Below, piece after piece: positions 51,188-60,423 of a stretch of 64,000 nucleotides of DNA (position 1 is the stretch's first letter; each line of letters starts with the position of its first letter). The notes beneath the pieces were generated by a model. The model was not told the origin of the DNA and made no database searches. It saw only the letters and a list, made by a program, of their open reading frames with translations. This stretch comes from Streptomyces sp. SPB162. Its GTDB lineage: Bacteria > Actinomycetota > Actinomycetes > Streptomycetales > Streptomycetaceae. The stretch lies in the NCBI RefSeq assembly GCF_029504575.1, contig NZ_JAQFII010000001.1, forward strand, positions 6,393,001-6,457,000. Direction: 5' to 3'. The position numbers were made by a program, and so were the translations under genes.

Positions 51188-53113
51188 GTGTCGATACTGG
51201 AGAACATCCGAGGCCCGCGCGACCTGAAAGCACTGCCCGAAACCCGACTCGACGAACTCGCCGCCGATATCCGCCACTTCCTCGTGGAGGCGGTGGCGAG
51301 AACCGGCGGCCACCTCGGACCCAACCTGGGCGTGGTCGAGCTGACCATCGCCCTGCACCGCGTCTTCGACTCGCCCGCCGACCGCGTGCTGTGGGACACC
51401 GGCCACCAGTCCTACGTCCACAAGCTGCTCACCGGACGGCAGGACTTCTCGAAGCTGCGCGGCAAGGGCGGCCTCTCCGGCTATCCGTCGCGTGCCGAGT
51501 CCGAACACGACATCATCGAGAACAGCCACGCCTCGACGGTGCTCGGCTGGGCCGACGGCCTCGCCAAGGCCAACCAGGTGCTGGGACGGCCCGACCACGT
51601 CGTCGCGGTCATCGGGGACGGCGCGCTGACCGGTGGCATGGCCTGGGAGGCGCTGAACAACATCGCCGCGGCCAAGGACCGCCCGCTGATCATCGTCGTC
51701 AACGACAACGAGCGCTCCTACGGGCCGACGATCGGCGGACTCGCCAACCACCTGGCGACCCTGCGCACCACCGACGGATACGAGCGCTTCCTGGCCTGGG
51801 GCAAGGACCGGCTGCAGCGCACCCCCGTCGTGGGCCGGCCGCTGTACGAGTCCCTGCACGGTGCGAAGAAGGGGTTCAAGGACGCCTTCGCCCCGCAGGG
51901 TATGTTCGAGGACCTGGGCCTGAAGTACGTCGGCCCGATCGACGGGCACGACATCGCGGCCGTCGAATCGGCGCTGCGCCGCGCCGCGCGCTTCCACGGG
52001 CCGGTGCTCGTGCACTGCCTGACGCAGAAGGGCCGCGGCTACCCGGCGGCGGAGCGGGACGAGGCGGACCGCTTCCACACCGTCGGCGCCATGGACCCGC
52101 TCACCTGCGAACCGCTCGCGCCGTCCAACGGTCCCTCGTGGACCTCGGTCTTCGGCGCCGAGATGCTGCGGATCGGCGCCGAGCGCCCGGGGGTCGTCGC
52201 CATCACCGCGGCGATGCTGCAACCCGTCGGGCTCGCGCCGTTCGCCGCCGCGTACCCCGGCCGGATCTACGACGTCGGCATCGCCGAGCAGCACGCCGCC
52301 ACCTCGGCCGCAGGGCTGGCCACCGCCGGTCTGCACCCGGTGGTCGCGGTGTACGCGACGTTCCTGAACCGGGCGTTCGACCAGGTGCTGATGGACGTGG
52401 CGCTGCACAAGTGCGGGGTCACCTTCGTACTGGACCGGGCGGGCGTCACCGGCGTGGACGGCGCCTCGCACAACGGCATGTGGGACATGTCGATCCTGCA
52501 GGTCGTGCCCGGGCTGCGGATCGCAGCCCCGCGCGACGCCGACCAGCTGCGCGCGCAGCTGCGCGAGGCCGTCGACATCGATGACGCGCCCACCGTCGTC
52601 CGGTTCCCCAAGGAGACGGTCGGCGAGGCGGTGCCGGCCCTGGAGCGGATCGGCGGGCTGGACGTGCTGCGCCGTGATCCGCGGCCCGACGTGCTGCTGG
52701 TGTCGGTCGGCGCGCTCGCCGGCACCTGCCTGGCGGTCGCGGAGCTGCTGGGCGAACGCGGCCTCGGCGTCACGGTCGTCGACCCGCGCTGGGTCAAACC
52801 GGTCGACGCCACGCTGCCGCCGCTCGCCGCGGGCTTCCGCGTGGTGGCGGTCGTCGAGGACAACAGCCGTGCCGGTGGCGTGGGTTCGGCGGTCGCGCAG
52901 GCGCTGCGGGACGCGGACGTCGACGTACCGGTGCGCGACTTCGGCATCCCGCCGGACTTCCTGGCCCATGCCAAACGCGGCGAAGTACTCGCCGACATCG
53001 GACTCACGCCGGCCGAGATCGCCGGCCGGATCAGCGCCACGCTCGCCCGCCGCAACGGGGTCGGCGTCGTGGGCGACGCGAGCAAGGAGCTGGCACCCGA
53101 TGACATCGTCTGA
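51188..53113 (+). CDS. dxs: 1-Deoxy-D-xylulose-5-phosphate synthase (operon copy)
   Basis: A 641-residue thiamine-diphosphate enzyme from GTG (VSILENIRGPRDLKALPE). VEAVARTGGHLGPNLGVVEL, DTGHQSYVHKLLTGR, the ThDP motif VIGDGALTGGMAWEALNN with IVVNDNERS, and YVGPIDGHD match DXS; the C-terminal domain has DVGIAEQHAATSAAGLA and DRAGVTGVDGASHNGMWDMS. It condenses pyruvate and glyceraldehyde 3-phosphate, the entry step of the MEP pathway, and so boosts precursor supply to hopanoids. The genome very likely has another copy elsewhere. The 3' end overlaps hpnO by 14 bp. Confidence 0.95.
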   Translation: MSILENIRGPRDLKALPETRLDELAADIRHFLVEAVARTGGHLGPNLGVVELTIALHRVFDSPADRVLWDTGHQSYVHKLLTGRQDFSKLRGKGGLSGYPSRAESEHDIIENSHASTVLGWADGLAKANQVLGRPDHVVAVIGDGALTGGMAWEALNNIAAAKDRPLIIVVNDNERSYGPTIGGLANHLATLRTTDGYERFLAWGKDRLQRTPVVGRPLYESLHGAKKGFKDAFAPQGMFEDLGLKYVGPIDGHDIAAVESALRRAARFHGPVLVHCLTQKGRGYPAAERDEADRFHTVGAMDPLTCEPLAPSNGPSWTSVFGAEMLRIGAERPGVVAITAAMLQPVGLAPFAAAYPGRIYDVGIAEQHAATSAAGLATAGLHPVVAVYATFLNRAFDQVLMDVALHKCGVTFVLDRAGVTGVDGASHNGMWDMSILQVVPGLRIAAPRDADQLRAQLREAVDIDDAPTVVRFPKETVGEAVPALERIGGLDVLRRDPRPDVLLVSVGALAGTCLAVAELLGERGLGVTVVDPRWVKPVDATLPPLAAGFRVVAVVEDNSRAGGVGSAVAQALRDADVDVPVRDFGIPPDFLAHAKRGEVLADIGLTPAEIAGRISATLARRNGVGVVGDASKELAPDDIV

Positions 53114-54539
53114 GTCGCAGCCCGTCGAACCGCCCCCCATGGCCGCGCCGCCGGCGGCGAAGGGCTTCGACATCGCGACGCTCCTCGCCGAACGCGGCGG
53201 CGAGCGCTACGAGCTGCACACCAAGCACCTCAACCACCAACTGCCGCGCATGCTGCGCACCATCGGCTTCGACAAGGTCTACGAGCGGGCCGAGGGCGCG
53301 CACTTCTGGGACGCCGAGGGCCAGGACTACCTCGACATGCTCGCCGGCTTCGGCGTGATGGGCCTGGGGCGGCACCACCCCGTCGTCCGCAAGGCGCTGC
53401 ACGACGTCCTGGACGCCGGGCTCGCCGACCTGACCCGCTTCGACTGCCAGCCGCTGCCGGGACTGCTCGCCGAGAAGTTGCTCACCCACAGCCCGCACCT
53501 GGACCGGGTGTTCTTCGGCAACAGCGGCACCGAGGCCGTCGAGACGGCGCTGAAGTTCGCCCGCTACGCCACCGGCAAACCGCGGATCCTGTACTGCGCG
53601 CACGCGTTCCACGGGCTGACGACGGGGTCGCTGTCCGTCAACGGCGAGGACGGCTTCCGCGACGGTTTCGCCCCGCTGCTGCCCGACACCGCCATTCCGC
53701 TCGGCGATCTGGACGCGCTGGAAAGGGAGTTGAAGCGCGGCGACGTGGCGGGGCTGATCGTGGAGCCCATCCAGGGCAAGGGCGTCCACGAGACCCCGCC
53801 GGGCTATCTGCGCGCCGCGCAGGAACTGCTGCACCGGCACAAGGCGCTGCTGATCGCCGACGAGGTGCAGACCGGCCTCGGACGGACCGGCGACTTCTAC
53901 GCCTATCAGCACGAGGCCGGGGTCGAACCCGATCTGCTGTGCGTCTCGAAGGCGCTGTCGGGCGGCTACGTTCCGGTCAGCGCGACGCTCGGCAAGGAAT
54001 GGATCTTCAAGAAGGTCTACTCCTCGATGGACCGGGTCCTGGTGCACTCCGCCAGCTTCGGCTCCAACGCCCAGGCGATGGCGGCCGGTCTGGCGACGCT
54101 GTCCGTCATGGACGACGAGGGCGTCGTCGCCAACGCCCGGCACACCGGCGACCTGTTGCGCACCCGACTGGCCGCCCTCGTCGACCGCTACGAGCTGCTG
54201 CGCGAGGTGCGCGGGCGCGGGCTGATGATCGGGATCGAGTTCGGCAGGCCGACCTCTCTGGGGTTGCGCAGCCGCTGGGCGATGCTCCAGGCCGCCCGCA
54301 AGGGCCTGTTCGCGCAGATGGTGGTGGTGCCGCTGCTGCAGAGGCACCGGATTCTGACTCAGGTCTCCGGCGACCACCTCGAAGTCATTAAGCTGATCCC
54401 GCCGCTGATCATCGACGAGTCGGACGTGGACCGGTTCGTCGAAGCGTTCACCGCCGTGATGGACGACGCGCACGGCGGCGGCGGGTTGATGTGGGACTTC
54501 GGGCGGACGCTGGTCAAGCAGGCGGTCGCCAATCGGTGA
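53100..54539 (+). CDS. hpnO: Aminobacteriohopanetriol synthase HpnO (class III aminotransferase)
   Basis: A 479-residue PLP enzyme. FFGNSGTEAVETALKFARYA binds PLP phosphate, YCAHAFHGLTTGSLSVNG and VEPIQGKGVHETPPGYL follow, and the Schiff-base Lys is in LLCVSKALSGGYVPVSATLG after LLIADEVQTGLGRTGDFYAY. It converts the ribosylhopane-derived aldehyde to the terminal amine, giving aminobacteriohopanetriol. The ATG lies inside the end of dxs (14-bp overlap). It is the last gene of the hopanoid operon. Confidence 0.93.
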   Translation: MTSSESQPVEPPPMAAPPAAKGFDIATLLAERGGERYELHTKHLNHQLPRMLRTIGFDKVYERAEGAHFWDAEGQDYLDMLAGFGVMGLGRHHPVVRKALHDVLDAGLADLTRFDCQPLPGLLAEKLLTHSPHLDRVFFGNSGTEAVETALKFARYATGKPRILYCAHAFHGLTTGSLSVNGEDGFRDGFAPLLPDTAIPLGDLDALERELKRGDVAGLIVEPIQGKGVHETPPGYLRAAQELLHRHKALLIADEVQTGLGRTGDFYAYQHEAGVEPDLLCVSKALSGGYVPVSATLGKEWIFKKVYSSMDRVLVHSASFGSNAQAMAAGLATLSVMDDEGVVANARHTGDLLRTRLAALVDRYELLREVRGRGLMIGIEFGRPTSLGLRSRWAMLQAARKGLFAQMVVVPLLQRHRILTQVSGDHLEVIKLIPPLIIDESDVDRFVEAFTAVMDDAHGGGGLMWDFGRTLVKQAVANR

Positions 54540-54556
54540 GGACGGGGTGGCCAGGG

Positions 54557-55747
54557 GTGGACACGGCGACGGTGCGGGCGGTCAACGCGTTGACGGCGCG
54601 ATGGACGGGTGCGGCGGTCCCCCCGGGTAAGGGCACCGCGTTCAGTGCGGTCGGCGTCTGGCCGCTGTTGGCCTTCCTCGGCGGCGCGGCGGACGGACCC
54701 GCCCGCGACGAGCTGGAGCGGGCGCTGGGGGTGCCCGCGGACGACGCGATCGAGCACGGCCGCGCGCTGCTGGAGGAACTCGGCGGGGCCGACGGCATCG
54801 ACGCGGCGCTGGGCGTCTGGACGAAGCGGGAGGTGCCGCTGCGCGGCGACTGGCTGGAGCGCCTGCCGCCCGCCGTCTCCGGCCGCCTGACCGGCGACCC
54901 GGCCGTGGACCGCAAGGAGCTCGACGGCTGGGCCGTCCGCAACACCGGCGGTCTCATCAAGGAGATGCCCGTCGCCCTGGACGACAGGACGCGCATGGCG
55001 CTCGCGAGCGCGCTGTGTGTGCAGACCAGGTGGCAGGAGCCGTTCTGGGCGTCCACTCTGGAGCCGCGGCGCGGCCCCTGGGTGGGGCGCAAGGTCGCCG
55101 GACTCAGGCGCTCCGGCTCCGATCTGAACCTGCTGGGCGTCGCGCAGACGTCCGTGGGAGCGCTCACCGTCCTGGACGTCCAGGGCTCGAACGGCATCGA
55201 CGTCCGGCTGCTGCTCGGCGAGGAGACCGCCGCGGCCGGTGACGTTCTCCGGGCGGGCACCGAGGTGCTGGCCGGGGCGTACGAGGTGCTGCCCGGCGGC
55301 CGGCTGGCCGAGGGGACGCCGGGGCCCGGCGTCGCGGTCGCGGAGGTCACGAGCTTCGACTCCGAGCCGCAACTGCACACGGCGACCGCGGCCTTCACCG
55401 TCAGCGACGACCATGACCTGCTGGAGCGCGCGGAGCTGTTCGGCCTCGAAGCCGCTCGGGACACGGATCACGGTCACTTCCCGGGCGTCAGCGACGCGCC
55501 GCTGGCGGTAGGGGGCGCGCGGCAGTCGATCACGGCGTCCTTCAGCGCGGAGGGTTTCGTCGCCGCGGCCGTGACCGCCTTCTCCATGGCCGCCGCCGGG
55601 GTGCCGCAGGACAAGGCGAAGTTCGTCACCGTGACGTTCGACCGCCCCTTCGGCTTCCTCGCCGTGCACCGCGCCACCGGGCTGGTGCTGACCGCGGGCT
55701 GGGTCACCGACCCGCACGACGCGGCCCGCGGGCGGTGGGGCTGGTGA
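54557..55747 (+). CDS. Serpin family protein
   Basis: A 396-residue protein with the serpin C-terminal signature: ASFSAEGFVAAAVTAFSMAA as hinge and reactive-loop region, then KFVTVTFDRPFGFLAVHRAT and GLVLTAGWVTDP, matching the end of the serpin fold. The N-terminal half (VNALTARWTG, FSAVGVWPLLAFLGGAADGP, LGVWTKREVPL) also fits. No signal peptide is seen, so it may act inside the cell. The hinge is less Ala-rich than in inhibitory serpins, so inhibition is uncertain. The GTG at 54557 (VDTATVRAVNAL) is my start choice, 17 bp after hpnO. Confidence 0.85.
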   Translation: MDTATVRAVNALTARWTGAAVPPGKGTAFSAVGVWPLLAFLGGAADGPARDELERALGVPADDAIEHGRALLEELGGADGIDAALGVWTKREVPLRGDWLERLPPAVSGRLTGDPAVDRKELDGWAVRNTGGLIKEMPVALDDRTRMALASALCVQTRWQEPFWASTLEPRRGPWVGRKVAGLRRSGSDLNLLGVAQTSVGALTVLDVQGSNGIDVRLLLGEETAAAGDVLRAGTEVLAGAYEVLPGGRLAEGTPGPGVAVAEVTSFDSEPQLHTATAAFTVSDDHDLLERAELFGLEAARDTDHGHFPGVSDAPLAVGGARQSITASFSAEGFVAAAVTAFSMAAAGVPQDKAKFVTVTFDRPFGFLAVHRATGLVLTAGWVTDPHDAARGRWGW

Positions 55748-55774
55748 CCCGGCGGCCGTGTCCCGGTCGTCGTC

Positions 55775-56641
55775 TCAGTCGTCCGTGAGGAGCAGCTCGC
55801 GCAGTCGCGCGCGCCGCTCCTCCGTACAGCCCAGTCCCTCCGACAGGTAGCGGTCGACGGAGCCCCAGCGCTCTTCGATGGTGTCGAAGGCGGCGGTGAG
55901 GTACTCGAGGCGGGCCTCGAAGAGCGGGCTGAGGAGCTGCATGATCTCCGGGTCGATGGCGGCGCCGGTCGCGCCGTCGCCCCGCTGGACCTTGTAGCGG
56001 CGGTGGGCCGCGTTGCTCTCGAGGTAGTCGGCCTCGATGGCCGCGCGGTCCACGCCGAGGGCGAGCAGGATGATGGCCATCGACGTGCCGGCCCGGTCCT
56101 TGCCCGCGGCGCAGTGCAGCAGGGCCGGGACGGCCGGCTCCTCCGCGAGCAGCTCGAGCATGCGGCTGTGCTGGGCCGTGCGGTCCAGGATGAGCTGCCG
56201 GTAGGCGGTGACCATGCGCTGGGCGCCCTTGCCGTCGCCGAGGGCGTCGCGCAGCGCGGTCAGGTCGCCGTCGCGCACGGTGTGCCAGAAGTCGGCGCCG
56301 TGGGCGGGGTCGCTCAGCGGCATGTTGACGTTGCGGACGCCCGGCAGCTCGACGTCGGGGCCCTCCAGCTTGATGTCGTCGGAGTTGCGGAAGTCGAAGA
56401 TCGTGTGCAGGCCGAGGGTGGCCAGGAAGGCCGCGTCCTGGTCGGTGGTGTGGGCGAGGTGGCCGCTGCGGAACAGCTTCCCCGGCCTGACCCGGCGCCC
56501 GTCCGCGGCCTGGAGACCGCCCACGTCGCGGAAGTTCCGGACACCGGTCAGTGCCGGCTCCGCGCCGGTCGCGGCGCCCCTCGCGGCGCCGGAAACCGTC
56601 TCGGTGTCGGTGGCGGGGGTCTTCGGCAGCTGCTGGGTCAC
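55775..56641 (-). CDS. Tyrosine-protein phosphatase (MptpB/IphP-like)
   Basis: A 288-residue phosphatase. RNFRDVGGLQAADGRRVRPG and LFRSGHLAHTTDQDAAFLAT are typical N-terminal motifs, and the catalytic P-loop is LLHCAAGKDRAGTSMAIILL with nucleophile Cys and invariant Arg. The family includes mycobacterial PtpB, with activity towards phosphotyrosine and sometimes phosphoinositides. The first 30 residues (ATDTETVSGAARGAATGAEP) look disordered. No kinase gene is adjacent. It is divergent from the alpha-galactosidase gene across 163 bp. Confidence 0.9.
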   Translation of the reverse strand: MTQQLPKTPATDTETVSGAARGAATGAEPALTGVRNFRDVGGLQAADGRRVRPGKLFRSGHLAHTTDQDAAFLATLGLHTIFDFRNSDDIKLEGPDVELPGVRNVNMPLSDPAHGADFWHTVRDGDLTALRDALGDGKGAQRMVTAYRQLILDRTAQHSRMLELLAEEPAVPALLHCAAGKDRAGTSMAIILLALGVDRAAIEADYLESNAAHRRYKVQRGDGATGAAIDPEIMQLLSPLFEARLEYLTAAFDTIEERWGSVDRYLSEGLGCTEERRARLRELLLTDD

Positions 56642-56804
56642 CGGCGCTCCTTCGGGTCACGGCTCAGAGCTCGGGGCTGAACCTCAGCCGACGATACGAC
56701 ACCGCACCCGACGACGTACCGGCCGGTATGTCGTTGCGTCGGCATTGCCTTCGGGTCCCACACGCGTGACGATGTTCGGACGTGATCGGAATAGGGGAGT
56801 TCTG

Positions 56805-58904
56805 ATGATTGAGACGGGTGGGGGCGGGCGGCTGTGGCTGATCTCGGGCCCCGGCAGCAGCTACGCCGTACGGCTGACCGAGCGCGACGAGCTGCTCCAT
56901 CTGCACTGGGGCGCCCGGATCCGGCTCGCCGACGCCGAGGCGCTGGCCGCGGAGCCGCTTCCCGAGGGACGGCCGTTCGAGTCCCCGCTCGACGGTCACG
57001 AGGAGTACCCCGTCGAGGGCGGCCCGCGCTTCGTGCGGCCCGCCCTGTCGGTGCGCGACGCCACGGCGCGCGGCACCGAATGGTGCTTCGAGGAGGCCGA
57101 GACCGAGGAGGACGAGCTGCGGCTGCACTTCCACGACTCCGTCCACCATCTCGACCTGACGCTGCACTACCGCGTCCGTGCGGGCTCCGACGTCATCGAG
57201 CGCTGGGCCACCGCCACCCACGTCGCCAACGGTCACACCGGCCCCGTGGAGCTGCTGCGTGCCGATTCCGCGGCCTGGACCCTGCCGGAACGCGACGCGT
57301 GGCGGCTGTCGCACCTGCACGGCCGCTGGGCGGCCGAGACCCGGCTGGCCAGGACCGGGCTCACCGCGGGCGAGAAGGTGATCGGCAGTAGGCGCGGCCA
57401 CACCGGCCACCACCACCTGCCGTGGATCGGCCTCGACGCGGGCGACGCGGGTGAGGAGCACGGCGAAGTGTGGACGGCCGCGCTCGCGTGGTCCGGCTCC
57501 TGGCGCATCGCCGTGCAGCAGCTGCCCGACGGCCGGGTGCAGGCCGTCGGCGGCGTCGGGCACGATGACGCGGGACTGCTGGTGCTGGGGCCGGGGGAGT
57601 CCTTCACCACCCCGGTCTTCGCCGGACTCTGGAGCGACGGCGGCTTCGGGGCCGCGAGCCGCGCCTGGCACGCGTACCAGTTGGCCCACGTGATCCCCGA
57701 CGCCGAGCAGCCGCGTCCGGTGCTCTACAACTCGTGGGAGGCGACCGGCTTCGACGTGAACGAGGAGCAACAGCGCGAACTCGCGGGCCAGGCAGCGGCG
57801 TTGGGCGTCGAACTGTTCGTCGTCGACGACGGCTGGTTCGGCGCGCGGACCGGCGACCGCGCGGGACTGGGCGACTGGACCGCCAACCCCGAGCGGTTCC
57901 CGAACGGACTCAAGCCGCTCGCCGACGACGTGCACGCCCTCGGCATGCGCTTCGGCATCTGGGTGGAGCCGGAGATGGTCAACGCCGACAGCGACCTGTA
58001 CCGCGCGCACCCCGACTGGGTGCAGCACCAGACGGGACGGCGGCGCACCGAGTTCCGCAACCAGCTCGTCCTCAACCTCGCCCGCCCGGACGTCCGCGAG
58101 TACCTCTGGGAGCAGTTGGACGCGTTGCTGCACAGCGCGCCCGTCGACTACGTGAAGTGGGACTTCAACCGGTGCTTCACCGACGCCGGATGGCCCGGTG
58201 AGCCGTACCCGCAGCGGCTGTGGACCGACCACGTGCACGGGCTGTACGACCTGCTCGACCGGCTGCGGGCCGCCCACCCGGCCGTCGCCTTCGAATCCTG
58301 CTCGGGCGGCGGCGGACGCGTGGACCTCGGGATCCTCTCCCGCACCGACCAGGTGTGGACCTCGGACAACACCGATCCGCTGGACCGGCTGCCGATCCAG
58401 CACGGATTCAGTCAGCTGCACCCCGCCCGGGTGATGGCCGCCTGGGTCACCGACAGCCCCGGCACCATGCTCAACCACCGGGTCAGCAGCCTGCGCTTCC
58501 GCTTCGTGAGCGCCATGGCCGGGGTCCTCGGCGTCGGCGGCGACCTGACGGCGTGGAGCGCGGCGGAACTGGCCGAGGCCGCGGAGTGGATCGAGCTGTA
58601 CAAGACGATCCGGCCCGTCGTGCAGTACGGGGACCTGTACCGGCTGCGCCCACCCGGTGACGGCGGCCTCAGTGCCGTCCAGTACGTGCGCGGCGACGAG
58701 ACGGTCGTCCTGGCGTGGCTGCCCGCCCAGTCCTTCGGTGAACCCCAGCCGCCGCTGCGGCTGCGCGGGCTCGACCCGGCGGCAGAGTACCGGGATCCCG
58801 CCACCGGCACCGTGCACCGGGGCGCCGTCCTGGCCACCCGCGGACTGCGGACCGGGCTGGTGGGAGACCTGGACGCCGCCGTATTCCGCCTCTGCAGGAT
58901 GTGA
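56805..58904 (+). CDS. Alpha-galactosidase (GH36)
   Basis: A 699-residue glycoside hydrolase: an N-terminal beta-supersandwich (about 1-310), then the catalytic barrel with PVLYNSWEATGFDVNEEQQR, ELFVVDDGWFGARTGDRAGL, FGIWVEPEMVNADSDLYRAH, the nucleophile Asp in DYVKWDFNRCFTDAGWPG near residue 451 and the acid/base Asp in QVWTSDNTDPLDRLPIQHGF near 520, and a C-terminal beta domain. It releases terminal alpha-galactose from oligosaccharides such as melibiose or raffinose. No secretion signal is seen, so it is intracellular. GGGGAG precedes the ATG. No transporter or regulator gene is adjacent. Confidence 0.94.
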   Translation: MIETGGGGRLWLISGPGSSYAVRLTERDELLHLHWGARIRLADAEALAAEPLPEGRPFESPLDGHEEYPVEGGPRFVRPALSVRDATARGTEWCFEEAETEEDELRLHFHDSVHHLDLTLHYRVRAGSDVIERWATATHVANGHTGPVELLRADSAAWTLPERDAWRLSHLHGRWAAETRLARTGLTAGEKVIGSRRGHTGHHHLPWIGLDAGDAGEEHGEVWTAALAWSGSWRIAVQQLPDGRVQAVGGVGHDDAGLLVLGPGESFTTPVFAGLWSDGGFGAASRAWHAYQLAHVIPDAEQPRPVLYNSWEATGFDVNEEQQRELAGQAAALGVELFVVDDGWFGARTGDRAGLGDWTANPERFPNGLKPLADDVHALGMRFGIWVEPEMVNADSDLYRAHPDWVQHQTGRRRTEFRNQLVLNLARPDVREYLWEQLDALLHSAPVDYVKWDFNRCFTDAGWPGEPYPQRLWTDHVHGLYDLLDRLRAAHPAVAFESCSGGGGRVDLGILSRTDQVWTSDNTDPLDRLPIQHGFSQLHPARVMAAWVTDSPGTMLNHRVSSLRFRFVSAMAGVLGVGGDLTAWSAAELAEAAEWIELYKTIRPVVQYGDLYRLRPPGDGGLSAVQYVRGDETVVLAWLPAQSFGEPQPPLRLRGLDPAAEYRDPATGTVHRGAVLATRGLRTGLVGDLDAAVFRLCRM

Positions 58905-58983
58905 CCTGGTGTTCTAAATCACGCCATGTCAACCCCCGGTTACGGTGGCGTAGGCCACTTCGCGAGGTGAAGTATGGGCTGAC

Positions 58984-59775
58984 GTGGCTGACGATTCGAA
59001 ATCAAACAACAGTGGCGCGATCGGGTCGTACACCGCGGTGGGGGACAGCTTCACCGAGGGCGTCGGCGACCCGGGTCCGGACGGCGCGTTCGTCGGCTGG
59101 GCCGACCGCCTGGCCGTACAACTCGCCGATCGGCGCCCAGAGAACGACTTCCGCTATGCCAACCTCGCCGTGCGCGGCCGGCTGCTCGACCAGATCGTGG
59201 CCGAGCAGGTACCGCGCGCCAGGGAGCTCGCGCCGGACCTGGTGACCTTCTGCGCGGGCGGCAATGACATCCTCCGGCCGGGCAGCGACCCGGACGATGT
59301 GGCCGAGCGGCTGGAGGCGGCGGTCGCCGACCTCACCTCCGCGGTCGGCACGGTGCTGATCTGCACCGGCTTCGACACCCGTGACGTCCCGGTACTGCGC
59401 CATCTGCGCGGCAAGATCGCGACCTACACGGCGCACGTCCGGTCGATCGCGGACCGCAACGACTGCCCGGTGCTCGACCTGTGGTCGCTGCGGTCGGTGC
59501 AGGACCGGCGGGCGTGGAGCGGCGACCGGCTACACCTGTCCCCGGAGGGGCACACCCTGGTCGCGCTGCGTGCGGCGCAGGTGCTCGGACTGCCCGTGTG
59601 CGCCGATCCCGAGCAGGTGTGGGAGCCGGCACCGGTGCGGGCCCCGGGCGAGGTGCGGCGGGACAACATCCACTGGGCCCGCGAACACCTGGTGCCGTGG
59701 ATCGGCCGGCGGCTGCGCGGCGAGTCCTCGGGCGACCACGTCGAGCCCAAGCGCCCGGACCTGCTGCCGCTGTAG
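58984..59775 (+). CDS. SGNH/GDSL-family hydrolase
   Basis: A 263-residue esterase-like protein from GTG (VADDSKSNNSGAIG). Block I YTAVGDSFTEGVGDPG holds the nucleophile Ser, block II ANLAVRGRLLDQIVAEQ the Gly, block III FCAGGNDILRPG the Asn, and block V WSGDRLHLSPEGH the Asp/His pair. It hydrolyses an ester or acetyl group; the substrate is unknown. No signal peptide is evident. It follows the galactosidase after 79 bp and may be independently transcribed. Confidence 0.9.
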   Translation: MADDSKSNNSGAIGSYTAVGDSFTEGVGDPGPDGAFVGWADRLAVQLADRRPENDFRYANLAVRGRLLDQIVAEQVPRARELAPDLVTFCAGGNDILRPGSDPDDVAERLEAAVADLTSAVGTVLICTGFDTRDVPVLRHLRGKIATYTAHVRSIADRNDCPVLDLWSLRSVQDRRAWSGDRLHLSPEGHTLVALRAAQVLGLPVCADPEQVWEPAPVRAPGEVRRDNIHWAREHLVPWIGRRLRGESSGDHVEPKRPDLLPL

Positions 59776-59823
59776 GCACCCTCGGCGGCGGCCGTCATCG
59801 GCCGTCGTCGGTTGCGGGGACGG

Positions 59824-60288
59824 TCAGCGGTGGCGGCGGGTGGGAGCGCAGAGCAGTTCGGCCCAGACGACGCGCCCCTCGCCGTCCTCGGCCGGGCCCA
59901 CCCCCCAGGACTGCGCCAGGACGCTGACGAGCAGCAGTCCGCGCCCGCACTCCTCGTCCACGTCGGCGGTGCGGGTGCGCGGCTCGGTCGGCCCGTGCCC
60001 CTGGTCGGTGACCTCCACCCGCAGCACCCGGCCGAGGGCCAGCAGCGAGCAGGTGATCTTCTCGCTGTCGGTGTGGCGGACGGCGTTGGTGAACAGCTCC
60101 GTCACCACCAGCCCCGCGTCGTCGGTGGCTTCGAGATCCACCCCCCATTCGCGCAGGCACGCGCGGACACGTCCGCGCGCATCCGCCACGGAGGCGTTCT
60201 GCGCGGGAAGCCGGAAGACGTCATGGCGGCCGGGATGGGTCGGGCCGTCATGCCGCGCTACCCGGAGAGCGTCTTGGGAAGCAGCCAC
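59824..60288 (-). CDS. ATP-binding anti-sigma-type protein of a WhiJ-like locus
   Basis: A 154-residue GHKL ATPase domain protein: GLVVTELFTNAVRHTDSEKI (N box), RVEVTDQGHGPTEPRTRTAD (G1) and EECGRGLLLVSVLAQSWGVG (G2), the pattern of Streptomyces RsbW/SpoIIAB-like regulators. Such a gene divergent from an Scr1-type HTH gene with a DUF397 partner is the recurring bldB/abaA/whiJ-like arrangement in Streptomyces, linked to control of development and antibiotics. The GTG at 60288 is used; the spacing of other starts leaves up to 20 residues uncertain. Confidence 0.85.
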   Translation of the reverse strand: MAASQDALRVARHDGPTHPGRHDVFRLPAQNASVADARGRVRACLREWGVDLEATDDAGLVVTELFTNAVRHTDSEKITCSLLALGRVLRVEVTDQGHGPTEPRTRTADVDEECGRGLLLVSVLAQSWGVGPAEDGEGRVVWAELLCAPTRRHR

Positions 60289-60332
60289 TCCGCAACTATG
60301 AGGTCACACAGAACACATAGCAAGGTCCGATC

Positions 60333-60343
60333 TGTAAATTACA
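60333..60343. promoter_or_regulatory. 11-bp dyad TGTAA-A-TTACA in the divergent AT-rich promoter
   Basis: A perfect inverted repeat in the only AT-rich stretch between the ATPase gene and the HTH gene, a likely operator for the HTH protein. Confidence 0.5.
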
Positions 60344-60423
60344 CAATCACCAGTACGGTCTGTTCGGTCCACTGACGGCATGGCACACTGCGTACCACCG
60401 TAGGAAGTTGGAGGAGGAGACTC

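Noticed and set aside
49307..53173. 1288-aa minus-strand open frame across hpnG-hpnH-dxs
   Set aside because: It is a long antisense frame caused by codon bias; no domain is visible and it covers three unambiguous plus-strand genes.
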